Source of the DNA: an uncultured Aquimarina sp.
GTDB taxonomy: Bacteria; Bacteroidota; Bacteroidia; Flavobacteriales; Flavobacteriaceae
Length of the DNA stretch: 64,000 nucleotides
Direction of reading: 5' to 3'
Assembly: GCA_947498815.1 (NCBI GenBank)
Contig: CANMLU010000011.1
Coordinates: 1 to 64,000 of the forward strand
In this document: positions 1-8,848 of the stretch, piece by piece
Layout of the letters: each line of letters starts with the position of its first letter
Numbering within the stretch: the first letter of the stretch is position 1
Position numbers and translations under genes: made by a program
The notes under the pieces: model-generated
What the model saw: only the letters and a program-made list of their open reading frames with translations
Told to the model about the DNA's origin: nothing
Databases searched by the model: none

Positions 1-31
1 ACAATCGTGGGAGAGTAGGTCGCCGCCTTCC
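1..31 (+). rRNA. rrf: 5S rRNA, 3' end only
   Basis: The first ~30 bases contain GGGAGAGTAGGTCGCCGCC, the conserved 3' end of Bacteroidota 5S rRNA, and are followed at once by a strong terminator. The rest of the gene, and presumably the 23S and 16S genes, lie left of the window. The exact 3' end is uncertain by a few bases. Confidence 0.85.
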
Positions 32-34
32 TTG

Positions 35-66
35 AAACCCTTCATACAACAATGAAGGGTTTTTTT
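35..66 (+). terminator. Terminator of the rRNA operon
   Basis: An 11-bp stem (AAACCCTTCAT / ATGAAGGGTTT) with a six-base loop is followed by a T run. It lies a few bases after the 5S rRNA end. Confidence 0.85.
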
Positions 67-155
67 ATACCGTAAAACTAATCAAGAAGTACTATTTTAT
101 GTGGTTAGATAAACGTTTGTCCTTAATATTTTCTAAATTGTTGTTTTACTATTAA

Positions 156-782
156 ATGAAGATACAAACTCCTGTTGAAGAAAGATGGAATTGGATCACT
201 CATGGATTTGGGTTTATATTATCAATTCTTGGCTTCGCTCTGTTATTTGTGTATGACGCAAATAAAACTCAGTATAGCACCATATCAATACTATTATATG
301 GAAGTTCAATGGCGTTGTTATACTTTGCTTCTACCGCATACCATTACTCCTCCAATGCAGAATTAAAGAAGAAATTCAGGGTTATGGATCATATTAGCAT
401 TTATTTACTAATTGCAGGAACATATTCACCGGTTACCCTAGTTACATTGGTCGATAGTAAAGGAATATTGTTGTTCGTTGTGGTATGGAGCTTGGCTATC
501 TTTGGTTCAATTTTGAAGTTGTTTTTTACTGGAAAATTTGAGATTATTTCTTTGATTCTTTACCTAATAATGGGATGGTTAATTGTTCTGGATATAGATA
601 TGCTAACTATTAGAATGGGCGAAACCGGTATAAATTATCTGATATACGGAGGGTTAGCTTATACTATAGGTATAATTTTTTATGCCATTAAAAAAATACC
701 TTTCAGCCATGTAATATGGCATATATTCGTGCTATTAGGCAGTATATATCATTTTATATTTGTAGTACAATGTATAAAATAA
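156..782 (+). CDS. trhA: TrhA / hemolysin III family (PAQR) membrane protein
   Basis: A 208-residue, very hydrophobic protein with about seven membrane segments. It has the PAQR/hemolysin III signatures: an N-terminal VEERWNWITHGFG stretch with an early His, STAYHYS near residue 60 (Ser and His of the metal site), DHISIYLLIAGTYSP in the middle, and IWHIFVLLGSIYHF near the end. Family members act in membrane-energetics and lipid homeostasis; the old name hemolysin III does not prove a toxin. It stands alone between the rRNA terminator and a convergent gene, 13 bases apart. The ATG start fits the usual family N-terminus. Confidence 0.88.
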   Translation: MKIQTPVEERWNWITHGFGFILSILGFALLFVYDANKTQYSTISILLYGSSMALLYFASTAYHYSSNAELKKKFRVMDHISIYLLIAGTYSPVTLVTLVDSKGILLFVVVWSLAIFGSILKLFFTGKFEIISLILYLIMGWLIVLDIDMLTIRMGETGINYLIYGGLAYTIGIIFYAIKKIPFSHVIWHIFVLLGSIYHFIFVVQCIK

Positions 783-795
783 GCTAATTTATACA

Positions 796-3063
796 TTAGA
801 CTTTTACTAAATCTTTTGAATATTTGGTGGTGGATGATAATTCTTTATACAAAATTTTGGCTAATTTTTCTGATAAAGTTGAGATTCGACCCGCATGCTC
901 AACATGCCATATAGGTTGTTGATCTATTACATTTCCACCCAAAAGAGGCCCATTAATATAAAATCCTTGCGATGATTCAAAAGAATCATTAACCAAGATG
1001 CCTCTATTGGAAGGATTGATTTCGCAAATATTATTTTTTACTAAGTTGCTTATTAGAGTGTTTTCGTTTTGAGGACTTTGAATATCACAACCACCAGCAC
1101 AATTTATAATGATATCTATTGGTTTGTCAAATGTACGCACTTGTTTATTCGCTTCATAAGCAAATTGAAGACCGTCTTCGCTGGTAGAGGCTATCCCAGA
1201 AAATTTACCTTTAACGTTAGTTAATCTATTTTGAACATATAATAAGGATACTACTTCAGAATAATGAGAGCCCGCTTCTCGTTGTCTCTTGCCAATTTCA
1301 TTTCCTACATGAGCTGCAAATTTTCTTTTTTCTTCAGGATTTAATCTATCCAATAAAGAACAGAATACTTCTGATATTGGCTTTATAGTATAAATAGAAC
1401 TAATATTGCTTTGTTCTGCTTTGTCTAAATCTTCTTTGGCTGCCTTTGCAATATGAGAAGCAGTTATTTTGTCCTCCTTTGTGAGTTTAATCAAGCTACT
1501 AGGCACAAATTTTATTGAAGGATCAATATCAGTTCTTGGATCGGGAAACTTGTTTTGCGGCGATAAAGCAAATAACTGATCTATTTTTGAAGAAACCTCC
1601 TTGTAATCATTTAATTTATAAACTAATTCTATACCACTGGCATTAGTGCCCACTACAAGAATATTTACTTTTTGTTTTTGTTGGGTATCAATAAATTGCT
1701 TAATCTGTTTAAATACCTCTTCCAGACTAGGTTCATAAGGATCCTCAATTAACAGCCCTTTGTTTTTCGAAAGCGAAATATCATTTACGGAGAAAAGTTT
1801 TCTATTAGGAGCGCCTCCAATTGCCAGGACTATTTTTTTTGTTTTTACCTGTAAGGAATCATTCTTAAGTTTGATTGAATATTCATCGGAATATTGCTCC
1901 ACAGATACTACTTCATCTTTAATGTAATCTATGGATAAAAGTCGGCTAGTAACGGCAGAATTTATTTTCTTGTTGACTACTAGGGAAATATACTTTCCAA
2001 AAAACCTTCTTGGCAGATAAAGATTATTCCAGTCATTTTTGTCTATAGCATTCTTGTTTTCATCCAACCATTTCTGGGATAGATGACCTCCTTCAGATAA
2101 AAAACCATCAATTAACCAACCTTTGTTTTCTGAAAGCCATTGCGTAAAAAGCTTCAATTCACCCTCGGGCAAAAATTGAAAAAGAGGTTTAATAAGTAAA
2201 GTAGAATCAGATGAACGATAACCATATGGAATTCCTGTGTGGAACTCATTACTTTTTTCAATTATTGATAATCTTAATAAGCGCTTATCGTTTTTATATT
2301 GTTCTAGTAGTTTAAGGATTGTAAATGAAGCAGAAATACCTGAGCCTATAAATACTATGTCGTTATATGAGTTGGATCTTTTAGGTATACTGGTCTTTAT
2401 AATTTTGCCCGGGTTTCCAACCACGGTTGAGTAATCTGGAACATCTTTTATGACCACTGCGCCAGCACCTATAGTACACCATTTTCCTATCTTTACTTGT
2501 GGTATTACACATGCACTTACTCCAATATGCGTTCCTTCACCAATTTCTACATGGCCACATAAAGCAGCCTGAGGTGAAATGTGAGCATAATCACCAATTA
2601 TATTGTCGTGGTCAATACTTGCACCTGTATTTATAATTACATGTTTACCTATAGACGTGTTGGGTTGAATGATAGCTCCAGCAAAAACAACAGTCCCTTC
2701 GCCAATTGTAGCTTTTGGAGACACTATTGCAGTATTATGGATTGCAGTGTGAAACTTACTTTTAAGCATGCTGGCAATTTCTGAGCGTTCACGATTATTG
2801 CCAACAGAAATAATAAATGGAGGACCCTGATGTGGAAAAGCATCTATGTCTTTTCTAACTCCTTCGTTTACTTTTGGAACAAGATGATGCTTTCTATTTT
2901 GATTATCATCAAAATAGTGGTTTACAACAATGTCTTCTGCACCCAAAGTTTCTTTGATTACCTGCGAATGACCACCGGCACCATAGAGTCTAACTTCAGA
3001 TACTTTTTTGACAGAACTATTGTTGAGTTCCGATTTTATTGAGAGCCCTTCTTTTTCAAGCAT
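796..3063 (-). CDS. NeuD/PglD-like acyltransferase fused to FAD/NAD(P)-binding oxidoreductase
   Basis: Two modules in one chain of about 755 residues. Residues ~22-235 are a NeuD/PglD-type sugar O-acyltransferase: a Rossmann-like start (LYGAGGHS) and a left-handed beta helix of hexapeptide repeats ending in VVGNPGKI. From ~232 onward an FAD/NAD(P)-binding module starts (FIGSGISASF), with EKSNEFHTGIPYGY after it and a second nucleotide motif (VVGTNASGIELVY), as in PF13454-type proteins. I place the start at the ATG at 3063. The in-frame GTG at 3108 lies only three bases past a consensus -7 box at 3111-3118, so it would be outside or at the very edge of the transcript. Substrate unknown; a role in modifying a sugar or amine is inference. 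Confidence 0.75.
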   Translation of the reverse strand: MLEKEGLSIKSELNNSSVKKVSEVRLYGAGGHSQVIKETLGAEDIVVNHYFDDNQNRKHHLVPKVNEGVRKDIDAFPHQGPPFIISVGNNRERSEIASMLKSKFHTAIHNTAIVSPKATIGEGTVVFAGAIIQPNTSIGKHVIINTGASIDHDNIIGDYAHISPQAALCGHVEIGEGTHIGVSACVIPQVKIGKWCTIGAGAVVIKDVPDYSTVVGNPGKIIKTSIPKRSNSYNDIVFIGSGISASFTILKLLEQYKNDKRLLRLSIIEKSNEFHTGIPYGYRSSDSTLLIKPLFQFLPEGELKLFTQWLSENKGWLIDGFLSEGGHLSQKWLDENKNAIDKNDWNNLYLPRRFFGKYISLVVNKKINSAVTSRLLSIDYIKDEVVSVEQYSDEYSIKLKNDSLQVKTKKIVLAIGGAPNRKLFSVNDISLSKNKGLLIEDPYEPSLEEVFKQIKQFIDTQQKQKVNILVVGTNASGIELVYKLNDYKEVSSKIDQLFALSPQNKFPDPRTDIDPSIKFVPSSLIKLTKEDKITASHIAKAAKEDLDKAEQSNISSIYTIKPISEVFCSLLDRLNPEEKRKFAAHVGNEIGKRQREAGSHYSEVVSLLYVQNRLTNVKGKFSGIASTSEDGLQFAYEANKQVRTFDKPIDIIINCAGGCDIQSPQNENTLISNLVKNNICEINPSNRGILVNDSFESSQGFYINGPLLGGNVIDQQPIWHVEHAGRISTLSEKLAKILYKELSSTTKYSKDLVKV

Positions 3064-3110
3064 GGTAATTAATCCTAAAATATTGTTTTCAAAAAATAAT
3101 TTGTGCACTA

Positions 3111-3139
3111 CAAATATAGATATAAATATCTACAATCAA
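3111..3139 (-). promoter_or_regulatory. Bacteroidota-type promoter of the acyltransferase-oxidoreductase gene
   Basis: Read on the minus strand: TTG (3139-3137), 18 bases, then TATATTTG (3118-3111), matching TTG-N17-20-TAnnTTTG. The expected transcript start is near 3104, leaving a leader of ~40 bases before the ATG at 3063. Confidence 0.7.
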
Positions 3140-3319
3140 GATTTTAAACATCTCTCTAAGATATTGAATATAAGATATTTGAATTTATATTAATAGATTA
3201 TTGAATTGATATTATATTTTTGAATTATTCAATGTGTTTTCTAGTAAAAATTTGATTATTAACAATGTGGAGGGTAATATTCTGATGATTTACATCATAA
3301 AATACATTACAAACACAAT

Positions 3320-3748
3320 TTATTGGGAAATGTATTCCTTATACTCGAGAAAGAATTCTTCTAGTTTTGACATTTTATCGTTCAAAAATTGCATAGTTTT
3401 CTCCCAACTATTCTTATTATGGATACTTACTTCTGTTAGTTCAACATACAACCTGGATAAGATTTTATCATTGTGCAATTGGTATTGGTCATCAAAGATA
3501 ATATCTTCAAGATATTCTGAAATAATAATATTTTTAAGGCTAGTAAATTTATCGAAGTAATACGCTTCGATTGTTTTATCATTGGGTTCAATATCAATGG
3601 ATACCTGTGCCTTTTTTGTTGTAAAAGTAAACTTAAGAGTGACATCTTTAATTTTTGTGTTGTATAATAACCATTTACGGGGATATTGTTTCCCAAAACT
3701 TGTCCAGAATTCTTGACGTATTTGCTTGGATTCAGACTTACTAAACAT
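3320..3748 (-). CDS. DUF4268 domain-containing protein
   Basis: 142 residues, soluble, no signal peptide. The N-terminal pattern with FWTSFGKQ, the central KAQVSIDIE and the charged C-terminal helix resemble DUF4268, a domain also found at the end of some nuclease-like proteins; here it stands alone. It begins one base left of the ZIP transporter gene's stop and is probably in the same transcript. Molecular function unknown. Confidence 0.65.
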   Translation of the reverse strand: MFSKSESKQIRQEFWTSFGKQYPRKWLLYNTKIKDVTLKFTFTTKKAQVSIDIEPNDKTIEAYYFDKFTSLKNIIISEYLEDIIFDDQYQLHNDKILSRLYVELTEVSIHNKNSWEKTMQFLNDKMSKLEEFFLEYKEYISQ

Positions 3749-3749
3749 G

Positions 3750-4427
3750 CTATATAATATATGCAGTTATTGTTGCGACAAGAATAACCACAAGTTTAGT
3801 AATATTGAATTTATGCCCTGCGTTACTTTCAAAAAGGATCGTTGTAGACACATGAAGAAATATACCTATCACTAATGCTGTAATTTCTTTGTAATACTTT
3901 TGAACTCCGTCAAAATATTCACTGATAAAAGTTCCCAAAGGTGTCATTAAAGCAAATACCAGTAATGTAATCACGATAACGGCTTTTTTAATTTTAGTAT
4001 TCAGTAAGAAGGTGGTTAATATCATTGCTATTGGTATTTTATGGATAATAATTCCTGTTAAAATACCTTCGTTATGATGTATAGGAAACCCTTCAAGTAC
4101 GGCATGCACACCTAAACTGATGAATAATAATTTAGGAACACTCGTTGTATCTTCACCTAGATGTATATGTCCATGTTCTGCTCCCTTAGAAAAATATTCT
4201 AATACTTTTTGAAGCAGAATACCAATCATAATCCATACTCCAATGTTTTTTGTCGAATGACTATCTTCAAATACTTCGGGTAGTAGATTAAAAATTGTAA
4301 TTGCTAGTAGAAAAGCACCACTAAAAGCTAAGAGGAGTTTTAGGTTTTTTTGATTTGATGGTTTAAATATAAAAACAATCAGAGCTCCAATAAAAACAGC
4401 CAATATGGATAAAATGTAGTTGTTCAC
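3750..4427 (-). CDS. ZIP family metal transporter
   Basis: 225 residues with about eight membrane segments. The ZIP metal-binding signatures are present: HAVLEGFPI in one helix and IIIHKIPIAMIL in the next, which supply His and Glu ligands for divalent metals such as zinc, with a His-rich loop before them (EHGHIHLGED). Start is a GTG; it overlaps the TAG stop of the upstream methyltransferase gene by one base, so the two are translationally coupled. Metal specificity cannot be read from sequence. Confidence 0.88.
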   Translation of the reverse strand: MNNYILSILAVFIGALIVFIFKPSNQKNLKLLLAFSGAFLLAITIFNLLPEVFEDSHSTKNIGVWIMIGILLQKVLEYFSKGAEHGHIHLGEDTTSVPKLLFISLGVHAVLEGFPIHHNEGILTGIIIHKIPIAMILTTFLLNTKIKKAVIVITLLVFALMTPLGTFISEYFDGVQKYYKEITALVIGIFLHVSTTILFESNAGHKFNITKLVVILVATITAYII

Positions 4428-5158
4428 TATTTAAAAATTAGTATCAATCTAGGTGATGTTTTTCTATCAAATTTTTGTAGTTGGTAATTACCAAAGATGT
4501 CTAATAAATGTACGTTGGCTCTTTCAAAATAGTTTTCAAAATCGGTTAATGTAATACTCTTAACTCTTTCAGTAAAGAAAAATTCTTCACCGCCATCCGT
4601 AAACCTAATCTCCTTAAAAATAAAACCATTCTGAACGTATCTTTTAATGTCAAATACAATTCCATTAATTTTTTTAGTTTCTTCAGGAATAAGGTTTTGG
4701 ATAACATAATCTACATTCATAAAATCTATTACTCCAAATCCTTGTTCGTTGAGATCAGCTTTTATAGCTTTGATAGTACTAAGGTTATCTTCTTCTTTAT
4801 CAAAATATCCAAAACTTGTAAACAGATTAAATACAGCAGAGAACTTTTCAGAAAAAGGTTTACACATATCGTGTACCCTAAATCTTAGTGTTTCATTCTC
4901 GAATTGAGAAGCATAAGCGATACTGTTTTTGGACAAATCCACACCTGTAACGTCAAACCCTATTTTATTAAGGTATACACTATGACGTCCTTTACCACAG
5001 GCCAGATCCAAAACTTTTTCACCTTGTTCAAGACTTAAATAACCTGTGAGGTTATCCATAAACACTTTGGCCTCATCATGATTTCTGTCTTTATATAAGA
5101 TATGATAGTATGGAGTATCAAACCATGAGGCATACCACATTGTAGAATCTTTTAGCAT
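4427..5158 (-). CDS. Class I SAM-dependent methyltransferase
   Basis: About 243 residues. Motif I is VLDLACGKGRHS, followed by a VTGVDLS acidic loop and an FNLFTSFGYF region, typical of UbiE/Tam-like small-molecule methyltransferases. The start is placed at the ATG at 5158 (protein begins MLKDSTMWYASWFDTPYY, as in related flavobacterial proteins); upstream in-frame starts lie beyond a consensus -7 box at 5165-5172. Substrate unknown. Upstream gene of the ZIP and DUF4268 transcript. Confidence 0.8.
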   Translation of the reverse strand: MLKDSTMWYASWFDTPYYHILYKDRNHDEAKVFMDNLTGYLSLEQGEKVLDLACGKGRHSVYLNKIGFDVTGVDLSKNSIAYASQFENETLRFRVHDMCKPFSEKFSAVFNLFTSFGYFDKEEDNLSTIKAIKADLNEQGFGVIDFMNVDYVIQNLIPEETKKINGIVFDIKRYVQNGFIFKEIRFTDGGEEFFFTERVKSITLTDFENYFERANVHLLDIFGNYQLQKFDRKTSPRLILIFK

Positions 5159-5164
5159 AGGGCG

Positions 5165-5172
5165 CAAAATTA
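5165..5172 (-). promoter_or_regulatory. -7 element of the methyltransferase-ZIP operon
   Basis: TAATTTTG on the minus strand, a perfect TAnnTTTG, six bases before the ATG at 5158, so the message would be nearly leaderless. No clear TTG is seen at the -33 position. Confidence 0.6.
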
Positions 5173-5175
5173 ATG

Positions 5176-5183
5176 TATTTTTG
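5176..5183 (+). promoter_or_regulatory. -7 element of the THUMP methyltransferase gene
   Basis: TATTTTTG, a perfect TAnnTTTG, 13 bases before the ATG at 5197. It sits three bases from the opposite-facing -7 box, so the two promoters interleave. Confidence 0.6.
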
Positions 5184-5196
5184 CGGTTTATTAATA

Positions 5197-6375
5197 ATGA
5201 ATAGTAAGATAGTGAGTAATTCATTTAAGATGGTAGCGAAGACCCTTTTTGGGTTTGAGGAAATTTTGGCAAGAGAACTTAGGAATTTGGGTGCCCAAAA
5301 AGTTGAAATAGGGAACCGAATGGTTAGCTTTTATGGCGATACCGGGTTCATGTATAAAGCAAATTTGTGTTTAAGAACGGCGATAAAAATCCTAAAACCT
5401 ATTGCCTCTAGAAAAATCGGGAATGAGCAAGATTTATATGATTTTATACAAAGCATCGAATGGTCAGAGTATTTGACCGTTGATGATACTTTTGCTATTT
5501 ATTCAACTGTTAATTCTACTTTGTTTAGTCACTCAAAATTTATTGCATTAAAAACAAAGGACGCTATTGCTGATAAATTTAGAAATGAAACGGGTGAAAG
5601 GCCTAGTGTTGATCTAGATTATCCTGATCTTTCAATTGATGTACATATCCAACAAAATTTATGTACGGTGTCATTGGACAGTTCTGGAGGTTCTTTGCAT
5701 CATCGAGGATATCGAACAGCAACGAATATCGCCCCTATTAATGAAGTTTTGGCGGCTGGCTTGTTATTACTTTCTGGCTGGGATGGGCAGTGTGATTTCC
5801 TGGATCCTATGTGTGGTAGTGGAACAATGGCAATAGAAGCAGCTATGATAGCATGTAATATACCAGCAAACCTAAATCGAAAAGAATTTGCCTTTGAAAA
5901 ATGGTTGGATTGGGATATGGACTTATTTGAAAAAATTGAAGAAGCCTGTTTAAATAAAACCAGAGATTTTCACCATTCAATAATTGGTATGGATATGGAA
6001 TATTCTGCCGTGCGAAAAGCAAATGTAAATGTTGAAAATGCAAATCTTACGGATTTTGTTAAGATAAAAGAAGGCGATTTTTTTGAAAGTGCAAAGGAAG
6101 TAGAAGGACCATTACATATGGTGTTTAATCCACCCTATGATGAGCGATTAGAAATTAATATGGAAGAATTTTATGCTCAGATAGGGGATACCTTAAAAAA
6201 GAATTATCCTGGTACCAATGCATGGTTTATCACAGGAAACCTAGAAGCATTGAAACATGTTGGGCTGCGACCATCTCGAAAGATAAAAGTCTTTAACGGA
6301 AAGCTAGAAGCCAAATTGGTTAAATACGAAATGTACGCAGGGAGTAAACGGACTAAATTTCAGAATAGAGATTAA
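5197..6375 (+). CDS. THUMP-domain class I RNA methyltransferase (RlmL N-half/YpsC-like)
   Basis: 392 residues. An N-terminal ferredoxin-like plus THUMP RNA-binding region (to ~residue 160) precedes a Rossmann methyltransferase with motif I DPMCGSGTMAIEAA and motif IV NPPYDERL, the N2-guanine rRNA methyltransferase signature. It matches the N-terminal half of E. coli RlmL and B. subtilis YpsC; the RlmK half is absent, as is usual outside proteobacteria. The ATG at 5197 was chosen because the next upstream in-frame starts overlap the -7 box. Its last 66 coding bases plus the stop region recur as a 73-bp fragment at 16024-16096. Confidence 0.88.
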   Translation: MNSKIVSNSFKMVAKTLFGFEEILARELRNLGAQKVEIGNRMVSFYGDTGFMYKANLCLRTAIKILKPIASRKIGNEQDLYDFIQSIEWSEYLTVDDTFAIYSTVNSTLFSHSKFIALKTKDAIADKFRNETGERPSVDLDYPDLSIDVHIQQNLCTVSLDSSGGSLHHRGYRTATNIAPINEVLAAGLLLLSGWDGQCDFLDPMCGSGTMAIEAAMIACNIPANLNRKEFAFEKWLDWDMDLFEKIEEACLNKTRDFHHSIIGMDMEYSAVRKANVNVENANLTDFVKIKEGDFFESAKEVEGPLHMVFNPPYDERLEINMEEFYAQIGDTLKKNYPGTNAWFITGNLEALKHVGLRPSRKIKVFNGKLEAKLVKYEMYAGSKRTKFQNRD

Positions 6376-6382
6376 TTTGATT
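6310..6382 (+). repeat. 73-bp repeat, copy 1 (3' end of the THUMP methyltransferase gene)
   Basis: Identical to 16024-16096 at 70 of 73 positions by eye; the three differences are together near the left end. This copy includes the gene's stop codon, so it is the source copy. Confidence 0.9.
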
Positions 6383-6457
6383 TGGTTGGTATTACTGCAT
6401 TTATCTTGGTTGGTACAATATAACATCCCGTATTTTTGTTGATCAGTTAGGTATAAA

Positions 6458-6730
6458 TTACCATGGTAATGATTTAGGCGCGTAAATTAGTAGTATAACC
6501 ATACCTATTAACATTAGGATTGCACGATAAATAATACTACGAATATTAGATTTAATCCATCCATCAACAAGGTCCTCATTTTTGTCTTGTGTTTCATGAC
6601 TTTCGTCTTTGTACAGTTTTCTTGAGCCCTTGATTCCTATCTTTGATGAGTAGTTAAATACTAATTTTAAAACAGCAAGTATAGTTGCCAATAGGCCTAC
6701 GTAAAATAAAAATAATCCTAATAATTCCAT
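6458..6730 (-). CDS. Small two-helix membrane protein, unknown
   Basis: 90 residues: a membrane helix at ~3-25, a charged middle (KLYKDESHETQDKNEDLVDG) and a second helix at ~67-85. No family recognised. It lies 16 bases after the 108-residue membrane gene on the same strand, so the two probably form a transcript. Confidence 0.55.
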   Translation of the reverse strand: MELLGLFLFYVGLLATILAVLKLVFNYSSKIGIKGSRKLYKDESHETQDKNEDLVDGWIKSNIRSIIYRAILMLIGMVILLIYAPKSLPW

Positions 6731-6746
6731 GATTAATTGTTTTTGG

Positions 6747-7073
6747 TTATATAAAAAAACTGGCTAATAATTTTCTATATACGGTTGATATGATAAAGCC
6801 AATAATTCCAGCTACTATCCATACAAATTTGGCTTTAAAAGGAGCTTTTAAAATCACATCAGTGATAATATGAACCCTATTTGTCCTTAAGTCTTTATTG
6901 GTATATGAAGAACCAGGATAAACTAACATTGCCAGCCCAATTAAAACAAAAATAGGACCAGACAGTAAAGCTCTTAGAGTAGCACCTGCCTGCGCATAAG
7001 AAGTATACCCAATATGTGTCATTATACAACCTATGATCAAAAGAAATATACCCAATGTTCTTGCTGCTTTCAT
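6747..7073 (-). CDS. Small membrane protein, unknown
   Basis: 108 residues with three likely membrane helices (~7-25, ~38-55, ~84-102) and a short positively charged loop between the second and third. No known motif. Likely cotranscribed with the 90-residue membrane gene that follows. Confidence 0.55.
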   Translation of the reverse strand: MKAARTLGIFLLIIGCIMTHIGYTSYAQAGATLRALLSGPIFVLIGLAMLVYPGSSYTNKDLRTNRVHIITDVILKAPFKAKFVWIVAGIIGFIISTVYRKLLASFFI

Positions 7074-7179
7074 ATTATTGATATAAATATAAAATTTGTT
7101 TAATCTTTGCCATAATCTAAAAAAAAATTGACCTATTCATAGTTAAAATACTACATGTGTATAAATTATGAAACAGATT

Positions 7180-7218
7180 TTAAGGCAGGTAGTGTTATCA
7201 AAACACTACCTGCCTTAA
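7180..7218. repeat. Perfect 17-bp inverted repeat
   Basis: TTAAGGCAGGTAGTGTT, a five-base loop (7197-7201), then the exact complement. It sits nine bases beyond the stop of the GG-motif peptide gene. Neither side has a proper T run, so it is either an unusual terminator or an mRNA-stabilising or repeat hairpin. Confidence 0.75.
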
Positions 7219-7227
7219 AGCTTTATA

Positions 7228-7422
7228 TTATAAATTACTTACATACATATGGCGATTACTATCGCTTGCATTCATACTCATGCCTGCAGGTTGATCAATT
7301 ATACCGGAGTTAGGAGTATAAACAACCCTACCACCACCTTGTACTTTTTTAAAAGCTTCTTTGGTTTCAATTTTGTATCCTTTGGCTATAAAAGCATCAA
7401 GACATAATCCTTGATTTTTCAT
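7228..7422 (-). CDS. Small peptide with a GGG motif, possible exported-peptide precursor
   Basis: 64 residues. The first half (KGYKIETKEAFKKVQGGG) looks like a double-glycine leader with a charged, amphipathic stretch before Gly-Gly at ~29-31. The second half is polar and Met/Asn/Ser-rich with no cysteine. It does not share the leader of the 53-57 kb peptide array. No processing gene is next to it. A GG-type precursor is a guess; it may be an ordinary small protein. Confidence 0.4.
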   Translation of the reverse strand: MKNQGLCLDAFIAKGYKIETKEAFKKVQGGGRVVYTPNSGIIDQPAGMSMNASDSNRHMYVSNL

Positions 7423-7483
7423 TTTACGTATTACTTTAAATTTTTACCTACTCTATTTATGGCTTTTCGGTTTCTGCCTGTAA

Positions 7484-8848
7484 TTATTGACATTCTTCAG
7501 TTGTACCTTTTGTATCTCCTATTATTATCCAATCTTTATCATTGATCAAAAAGTCCCTTGCAGTTTCTCCGTCTGCACAATACGTAAGACCAAATACCTG
7601 CAGTTCAAGACCAGTGGGTAGTGTACTCAACGCTGCCCAACCGACAAGGGTTGCATCATAATTGGTCGTGGATAACCCAGTATTACTTAACATCCAGGTT
7701 AATGAGGTTACGTTGCTTATATCCCAACTACCAACATCTTGGTTAAAAGAAGAAGCTCCTTCAAACGCACTAAACATAGCGGTAACATTACTAACATCCC
7801 AACTACTGACATCCTGATTAAATGCAGAGGCTAAATAGAACATAAACCCCATATTTTCTAAATTGCTTACATCCCAACTACCGATATCCTGATTAAAGGA
7901 AGAGGCTTCCTCAAACATACCATTCATACTTTTCACATTACTAACATCCCAACTACCGATATCCTGGTTAAATGCAGAAGCTCCCCCAAACATACTCCCC
8001 ATACGTGTTACATTGCTCACATCCCAATTGGAGATATCTCCGTTAAATATTGATGCACCATAAAACATAGAATTCATAGTTGTCACTTCTGATAAAATAG
8101 GTGCATCAGTAGCATTATAGGCGAGGTTTGTACAACCGCGAAAAGCTTCAAACATAGTTTGCCATACAATATCATCCCATTGGTCTATGGTTAGTATCTT
8201 TTTTGCATTGACATCATCTCTCCCAAAATAAATGGCTGGAAATTCACCCGTGATAACGACTGTATAGGTACCAGCACTGGTGTAGTTATGTGTGGCATCT
8301 TCCGTTTGATTGGTATCCATCGTACCGTCTCCCCAGTCTATAGTGTAGTCATACATATATTCATCAAAACGGGTAGAGATTGTTATAGATTCGTTATCTA
8401 CTGTTGTTTGCCATGTTGTAATAAAACCAGCAATTTCTCTTACATCGTTTAAGGTAATAGTTACTGTAATGGTTTTTGTTTCGGCGTCCTCGGCGCTGAC
8501 CTGAACTGTGGCTTCAATAGTAGGGTGGGCCTCAAAGTCGAATAGGGTAACATCATCCACGGCTACTTCGCCACTTGTTTCATTTATAGTTATTGCACCT
8601 TCTGGAGATTGTGAGACAATACTATAACTTAATGCTCCTTGAGTCGCCGATGCCTCAATAGTACCTAAAGTTACTCCCTGTTGTGGGTTTTCGTCAATAA
8701 CTACTTCAAAGTTTGAGGCTGTAATAGTATTGGCATTATTATCCCTACCGTTATCATCATCGCTGCTACATGAAACCGTTATGTTCATTAGCACAGTTAG
8801 TACCAATATGATGTTTAAATTTTTAATAAGTACGTATACTTTCTTCAT
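7484..8848 (-). CDS. Surface lipoprotein with cadherin-like, PKD-like and DUF285 (BspA-type) repeats
   Basis: 454 residues. A lipoprotein signal ends at Cys27 ([11 protein letters not shown]). Residues ~45-145 look like a cadherin-type fold ([16 protein letters not shown] is the conserved core), ~150-210 a PKD-like domain ([20 protein letters not shown]), and ~258-381 five DUF285 repeats built on [20 protein letters not shown]. A Cys-containing tail follows. DUF285 proteins are adhesin-like surface proteins; the family was first noted in BspA of Tannerella. It has no partner genes nearby, so its ligand is unknown. Confidence 0.85.
   Translation of the reverse strand: MKKVYVLIKNLNIILVLTVLMNITVSCSSDDDNGRDNNANTITASNFEVVIDENPQQGVTLGTIEASATQGALSYSIVSQSPEGAITINETSGEVAVDDVTLFDFEAHPTIEATVQVSAEDAETKTITVTITLNDVREIAGFITTWQTTVDNESITISTRFDEYMYDYTIDWGDGTMDTNQTEDATHNYTSAGTYTVVITGEFPAIYFGRDDVNAKKILTIDQWDDIVWQTMFEAFRGCTNLAYNATDAPILSEVTTMNSMFYGASIFNGDISNWDVSNVTRMGSMFGGASAFNQDIGSWDVSNVKSMNGMFEEASSFNQDIGSWDVSNLENMGFMFYLASAFNQDVSSWDVSNVTAMFSAFEGASSFNQDVGSWDISNVTSLTWMLSNTGLSTTNYDATLVGWAALSTLPTGLELQVFGLTYCADGETARDFLINDKDWIIIGDTKGTTEECQ
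7705..8077 (-). repeat. In-frame tandem repeats, ~75 bp unit (DUF285)
   Basis: Five consecutive ~25-residue repeats inside the lipoprotein gene. DNA of neighbouring units is close enough (CCAACTACCGATATCCTG-like strings recur) to allow copy-number change by recombination. Confidence 0.7.

Noticed and set aside
156-782. Hemolysin III as a real toxin
   Set aside because: The motifs are of the PAQR/TrhA homeostasis family; the name is historical.
3064-3108. GTG start at 3108 for the acyltransferase-oxidoreductase
   Set aside because: It lies three bases after a consensus -7 box, before or at the expected transcript start. The ATG at 3063 fits better.
7484-8848. DUF285 lipoprotein as foreign DNA
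   Set aside because: The lipobox, base use and domain set are ordinary for the group. No mobile marks lie around it.
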